From the NCBI RefSeq assembly GCF_000003815.2, contig NW_023365773.1:440882-504881 (forward strand): DNA of 64,000 nt. The letters run 5' to 3'. This document shows positions 58,011 to 64,000 of the stretch, piece by piece (the stretch's first letter is position 1; the number at the start of each line of letters is the position of its first letter). The stretch comes from Branchiostoma floridae. Its lineage: Eukaryota > Chordata > Leptocardii > Amphioxiformes > Branchiostomatidae. Below the pieces are notes generated by a model. The model saw only the letters and a program-made list of their open reading frames with translations. It was not told where the DNA came from and ran no database searches. Position numbers and translations under genes: made by a program.

Positions 58011-59362
58011 AGATATTGATGTAATAATGTTTATATGTCTGTTTATCGATGAATAGAACCAATTTTCAAAATGCTGTAAGGTGTTTGGGTAACTAACCTG
58101 TGCAAAGGTGGGTCTACCGGAAGCTATATTGTCATAATCTATCCATTTTCTTATTTTTCCACAATTTTATTTCTTCACTTCAGCTATAGGGCTTTTTTCC
58201 ACGGTTATTACTGTTTGAAGGAGGCCATGTATATATATATATGTATATATATATCAAAGAAAAAAACAGACTAGTTCATTTATTTTATTAAAATCGCACA
58301 CGCACATGTCGTTTCAAAAATATTTTATTTTCATTCCTGTACAAAACATAAACACTATGGTAATTGAGCAAATAAGTACATTTAATTTAATAGATCTTTA
58401 ACTCAGGTAACGTAAAACATATAAGTCACGAATAACACTGTAATAGCGAATAACAATGTTATGCTTTACGCTAACATTACATGGATGATACTATACATTT
58501 ATAATAACAACGTTAACGTTGGCAATGAAAGAATTCATGTAGTTCAATGATAATGAACATTGTTACGTACAGCTTATATACAGTATACAGTAAAAGATTA
58601 TACATTCTGTTGCAGTATGTTTCAGCTCTGTCAAGCACACATCTAAAACTTTGACAAAGTTACAAATGATACTGGGTTTTCAACTTAACATTACATAGAT
58701 GCTATAGTTATAAGGAGATTTACTTGGCACCGAACGACTTGGTGACATTAGCTTGTTGGAGATGGGGATTGAGAGGGGAAAGCTAAAAAAATCGACCTAA
58801 CAATACACAGCAATCATCTGTACAGTGTTAAACAGTCCCCATCAGAATAGTACTTGTTCCGGGTTTCCCTAACTTATATGAAGTCTATTTGCAAGTTCAT
58901 GCCCGAGGGCTGATTGCAAGTGCTAGTATAAACATAGGAGATATACAAGTGACAATAAACAGTTATAAACAATATTCTACTCTAATACTAGTGTTGGCTA
59001 TTTCTAAACAGGTTGGGTTTGACTATATGATACATTTATGACAGGAAGGAACGAAAAATAGGTACATTTGTGTCGGTGGACTCAATCCCTGATTATCAAT
59101 CCCCGTTTACGCGTATTTTATGTGCAGAACATTACAGGGCAGATGATATATAGGAGACACTTGATGTTTGGATGACTTGCTAAGTGTCTTGAAGTTGATA
59201 TTACTCATGGCCACTAATTAATGTGTCAAAAGTAAGAAATGCTTGGTTCAATGTCAGAAGCCACCGAGGTGCGTGATGTCAAGCGCTTTTGTTTCGTCAG
59301 AATGGATGATAGATAATTTTTACGAAAAATATCAGCTGTAAAGTTTATACATGTGTATTATA
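58011..59362. other. Spacer, nothing recognised
   Basis: AT-rich, with a short (TA)n tract at 58228-58252. No gene seen. It would hold the 3' UTR of the gene at 59363. Confidence 0.5.
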
Positions 59363-62300
59363 TTAGGGAACAAACGGAACACGAGTGTCAGGAGAGAGAG
59401 CCAACCTAGAGCGCAAATTTTTTGATCTGCGACCTTCGTGGTCAATCAAAACCCGCAGCTGACCGACCTTCACGCGTATCCAACTTTCCTCCCTCCTCAG
59501 CCTCTCCCACTGCTCTTCCTCCCTCCGTACATCCTCCCCACCTGATTCTAAAGACTCGCACACATCAGTCTGGCTGCCGTCATACAGGAGGTCATCTGAC
59601 CACGTGTACGTGTAAGCCTTCCCCTTCATTGTTCTCACAAAATCTCTGACCCCTTCAGCACTGAACCTGTTAAAACGCAGCCAGACTCTTTTCACATCTG
59701 TCCTAACCTTCAGCCATGCAGCTATGGTGGGGAGGGACTCGTCATTGATGGAATTGTACTGAATATCTACACGTGTCAGGCAGGGAAGTTTGATAAATGC
59801 ATATATCAGTTGTCCAACATTAGACAACTTGTTATGACCCAGACCCACCTTCTTCAGCTTCTGCCATGAACCAAGACATTTAGCAAGACCAGGCACTGCC
59901 TCATTACCCATGTTATTGTGACTGAGATCTATCTCTTCCAAGTTGGGGAGGCGAGGTAAGAGGTTTCTCCAGTTAGACAACTTGTTATCACTAAGGTTTA
60001 CCTTTTTCAGGTTCAGGCATGAACCAAGACTTTCAGCAAGACTAGGCACAGTCTCATCACTAATACCATTCTGACTGAGATTTATCTCCTCCAAGTTTAG
60101 GAGTGGAGGTAAGAAGTCTCCCCTGTCAGACAACTTGTTATGACTAAGGTTCACCTTCTTCAGGTTCTGACATGAACCAAGACCTTCGGCAAGACCAGGC
60201 ACTGCCTCATCACTAATGGCATTCTGACTGAGATCTATCTCCTCCAAGAGTGGCAGGGAAGGCAACTCTAGGATGTTGATACATCTAAGCTTCAAAATTT
60301 TCATGTTTTTGCATGATGCAAGGCAACGCCTGGACAGTGACTTTGCATTACTTTCCTTATCCTTATTTAACCAACAGTGTTCTCCACGTACATCTAAGGT
60401 GGTGAGCGATGGGGTAAAAAGACAATATGGTGCGATCCTAGAAAAAGTGAGAATATGAGTCCCTTCCTTTTGAATGCTGAGTGTTTGCAGGGACGGACAG
60501 TGCAAAAGGTACATCTGTATGTGGTCAATTTTCAAGGCTTTGTCATTCCTTTTGAAACACAAGGTACTAACAACCCTACTAGTCTGGAATAATGGCAGAT
60601 AACTTAAACAGCGTATTTGTTCGTTGTGAGTGGGGTCGTTGACGTCTTTTGATTCACTAAATGGGTACATTTTGAGTAAATCGTTATCTTCTGACTTTCT
60701 GGGTGCCTTTATTTCTGTAATCACTCTGGTCTTGGACATGAAATCTGATAGGCTTTGGAGCCCATGGAATGAAATGTTTGGGAGGGAAAGTAAATCAAGA
60801 GTTTTCTCTGGGAACAGGAACTTTACAGCTGAAGTCAGTAAATGTATTTGTTGTGATTCTACGGTTGTAGTTACGACATGTAATATATGATCGAATGTCT
60901 CAAGTGCTGCATCTGTCTGAATGAGGAAGTGCACAAACTGAAGCAGGTGGTCTCTATGGCTTTCTGATTGGCCGAGCAAATGGGCAACACAGTAACAACT
61001 GAGAGGAAGAGCAGCTGATTTCTTCACAAAATCTCTCAGCGGTTGCTCCCCCTCAGTATTTGTTGTAATCATGTGTACAACCCACTTTGCAATGAGAAAT
61101 TGTCGTATGCTGTCATGTACAAACTGGAAAGAGCCAGTGTCGTCATGATCCTCAGATATGGGCTCTAACAGCCCTAAGCTAGACTGATGGAAATCATCCC
61201 ATTGAAGCTGGCTTGGATGCACATGACACTGCTTGTTCTTTGATTCATTCTCATAGGCTTTTTTCCCTAACACTAGGCAGGTAGTGTCACAGGCGGACTC
61301 AAATTCTCCATCACTCACATTATTTGGGGAAGAAAACATTCTCACCCGCCACATAGCTACAAACTCAACAAAGTTTGATAATGTATGAGGAAAGTGTTTA
61401 TACTGATTCCAGTATTCACACAAGTAAGAGTGGAAAAACCTATCCCTGATGACGTGTTTAACTAGTAAGTTACTTGGCCAGCTCTGCTGGATGGACCTTG
61501 TCGTGAATTCATCTGTCTTGAAGAAGTCTTCGATGCAGTCATTCCAGGCCAAGGCGTCTTCACCAGTTGGGTATAAGGTCGAGGTGAAGGTACACTGTGG
61601 CATGTTGACTTGTACATGTGTTCCTGCAAACAAAATCGCAATTGAAATGGGCGTAAATCTGTATGATATTCTGTACATTTTCGTCAGCGTCCTCTGTCAT
61701 AGAATTTTCACAATACTGTTAGGAAGGATAAGAAGAAAACTCTCTTGAAAAAATATGTGGATACACCTTTGGAGATACAAACGTTTACACCATACGAGGC
61801 AAACAAAATAACGCACAGTCCACAAACTTATACAACACAACGTAATGCACAGAATATGATACAACGAAGGAGGTTAACACATTTTAGAACACAAATCAAG
61901 CAACTGGATAAAGTCAATGATGAGTGACGTTTCCTATCGCATTTACTGCGATCGTTCATGAGGATTCTGAAACACATGACTTGTTAGAGAATTTATCATA
62001 TTGCTGAATCTATTTTATAATCTAACTTGAATCGATGCAAATTACATATTGTTATGTACCCAGGGTTGTTCTTCATTTGTTTGGCATTCAGTCTGGGGCA
62101 TGCTATTAGGTAAATAGGATGACTGACAAGGAGACTAACCCTTTACGTTCTCTTCGTGTAGCGCCTTATCTATGGTTGCCATTCGTTGACGCAACATCTG
62201 TGCTTGCTGTAACCTTTGCTGTAGCTGCTGCTGCTGTAATTTGTGCTTGATGTTGACACAGAATGGTACAGGGCACTTCTGCTGTTGGCAGTGTTTGGCA

Positions 62301-63755
62301 TGGTAACAACAAAGAGCGATCAACTGCTTGCAGATCGGGCAACCGCCGTTGGCCTTTCTCTTGCAGCTCTTAGTGTGCAGTACCAGGCGTTTCATCTTCT
62401 GACATCTGGGCTGGCTGCAGCTTGTATCTCGGCACTGACAGGCGTGGACTAGCGACTGGATGCACCGCTCGATGGACTGACGCCGAGCCTCGTGATAACT
62501 CAGACTGGGCTGTAACGTGTCTACATCGCTCGGCTGGAGGCCCCACTGCATTTTGTGTGAGTGCCCTTTCTTCTTGTAGCACACCACACACAAGTTATAG
62601 TTCTGCAAAAAAAGAAAGAGGCACCTCATTTTAGCTGCTGGGTGATAATCAGTTATAGAAATGCAGTGATCGTATTGGTGCAACCAATTGTTGTCCAATT
62701 AACGTCTTTTTACGCAACAACACTATAAAGTATGACGAAATCACGCATTCGGCTTTAATGGAGCTGTTAAAATATCCCAATATAGTTTCATTGGTAATTT
62801 CATTGCAACCTATTATTGTTGAATTAATATCTGATCAGTTTCCGCTATGAATCAAGACAGACTGACACATTCAGTTACAACATCCTAATATAGTAATCTA
62901 TACATCGGTGACTTGATATTTGCAACCAATCATTGTGAAATTGATGTCAGATTTTACTGTGAATTAAGACAGACTATTGATATCTCGTATAGAGACAGGC
63001 CCCCAGCATATCTACCTACCTCACAAGTTGAACAAGTGTAGCGATATTCGGGCTGCATAGTTTGCTTGCAGGAGGTACAGATGCCCGTTGCCGTGCTGGA
63101 CTCGGGTATCTGTCATGTGTAACAGTGCTATTATAACTCTGGTACAAATGTAAACATTCATCATGTATTAGTCACCATTGGCAAAGGGCTCTCTGATAGA
63201 AGTATTCAATATCGATAAGACGTCGAGTGATCGGTTTCACATTAGTCACCAACAAATTTCTATTGTAAACGTTGTATGAAAGAATCATACCTGATTTTTA
63301 TGTGCATCCACTGGCGTACCGGCAACGGTTTCTAAAAAAATAACAATAACGATTGATTAATGCCATTACGACAAAAATGTTTGTATTTCTCGGTATGAAC
63401 CTTTGAAAGATCGTAAAAGCCCTAATATAAAATTGTGTACATATTATGGATCGCATGTATCCGATAATGACATTGATATTGTACAAATATCAATCTCAGT
63501 TGTCTAATAAAAACACTACATAACACTTTATAACAGTTTGTATATCACCTTTACACGTACTTTGTACTTTGTCTGGCTGGCCAGGTTCGGCTTGACCATG
63601 GTCCTGGGTATGTTTCTCTGCAGAAACCTCGGCCTCTGCTGGATCTTCAACGTCCCCAGCCGCAGGTCTGCTGCCAGAGGCCTCACTGGTGTGGCAGTCT
63701 TTAAACGTGTCATCTCCCAAGAGCACATTGTCGTCTGGTAGATTTGTCTCAATAC
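59363..63755 (-). CDS. ZZ-TAZ2/NACHT-C/LRR paralogue, 5' end beyond the window
   Basis: Exons <63755-63549 (Glu/Asp/Ala-rich linker), 63331-63291, 63109-63020, 62602-62140 and 61623-59363 (stop), with phases 1,1,0,0,1 as in the 28-kb gene. In-window coding is 1020 codons including stop, uninterrupted. The ZZ finger has all eight ligands (CTSC, CSTC, LCVVC, HSH). TAZ2 is very close to CBP/p300, including SIERCIQSLVHACQC, CPICKQLIALCCYHAKHCQ and the following Gln-rich helix KHKLQQQQLQQRLQQAQ. The large exon repeats the NACHT C-terminal region (LGKKAYE, FVHDSIRQFLIAKWVV) and the LRRs. The acidic 135-nt exon that precedes the large exon in the two paralogues is absent. Death-domain exons, if any, lie right of the window. 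Confidence 0.85.
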
Positions 63756-64000
63756 CTAGTAATGTGATAGAAGTTTGACAGACAAATCTAGGTCTATCTG
63801 CTGTCTTTATGTATTATCATTATGGCTCACAAAAGCCTCACACCCTTTTTATCTCATAAACAGTGAATTAACAAACCCTTAGCTTGTCTAACAGTCTCAT
63901 TAATCATATCAATTACAGCCACTAAAAGTTCTTTTATGAATGCTTTATACTCCACATTGATGGTCCTTCATTTGGTTCCTTTAAGGAGACATCTTATATG
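63756..64000. other. Right edge, intron of the preceding gene
   Basis: No further exon recognised in the last 245 bases. Confidence 0.4.

Overview
This is eukaryotic DNA and most likely comes from a cephalochordate (amphioxus/Branchiostoma-type) genome. Coding sequence is split by GT-AG introns. The genes are animal families: an SZT2-like protein, a galactose 3-O-sulfotransferase, and Death-domain/LRR immune-type proteins. Introns and spacers are full of short inverted-repeat transposons, 5S- and tRNA-derived SINEs and microsatellites. Two 100-N runs are assembly gaps. Species assignment is inference; no search was run.

Layout. 1-8296 (+): the last nine exons of an SZT2-like gene, with four separate exon-derived tandem duplications. 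8.3-14.7 kb: repeat-rich spacer. 14746-16785 (+): a two-exon galactose 3-O-sulfotransferase with an in-frame 7-residue minisatellite. 21614-25448 (-): a decayed paralogue of the LRR family below. 26.43-26.83 kb (+): a dead fragment of the sulfotransferase, so 14.7-25.4 kb and 26.4-41.8 kb look like a tandem duplication of a convergent gene pair. 28227-41835 (-): a 22-exon gene I could assemble with one continuous reading frame (6702 nt, 2233 residues). 41.8-51.4 kb: long spacer with repeated palindromic NF-kappaB-type sites and CRE sites. 51384-55077 (+): a divergent paralogue of the N-terminal half of the 22-exon gene, ending near a gap and a LINE relic. 56.2-58.0 kb: large fold-back element. 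59363-63755 (-): the 3' part of another paralogue, cut by the right edge.

The most striking content is the domain order of the 28.2-41.8 kb gene: Death, Death, TRADD-N-like, Death, Death, then a ZZ finger plus TAZ2 finger that looks taken from CBP/p300, then the C-terminal part of a NACHT module with no P-loop in any exon found, then leucine-rich repeats. Nearly all introns are phase 1; only the two introns inside the ZZ/TAZ2 block are phase 0. That fits insertion of a CBP/p300 cassette into a phase-1 intron. Basic NLS-like exons, acidic linkers and SUMO-type motifs suggest a nuclear or signalling role, comparable in logic to CIITA. The kappaB-rich spacer suggests shared, possibly autoregulatory, immune induction. 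These functional links are inference.
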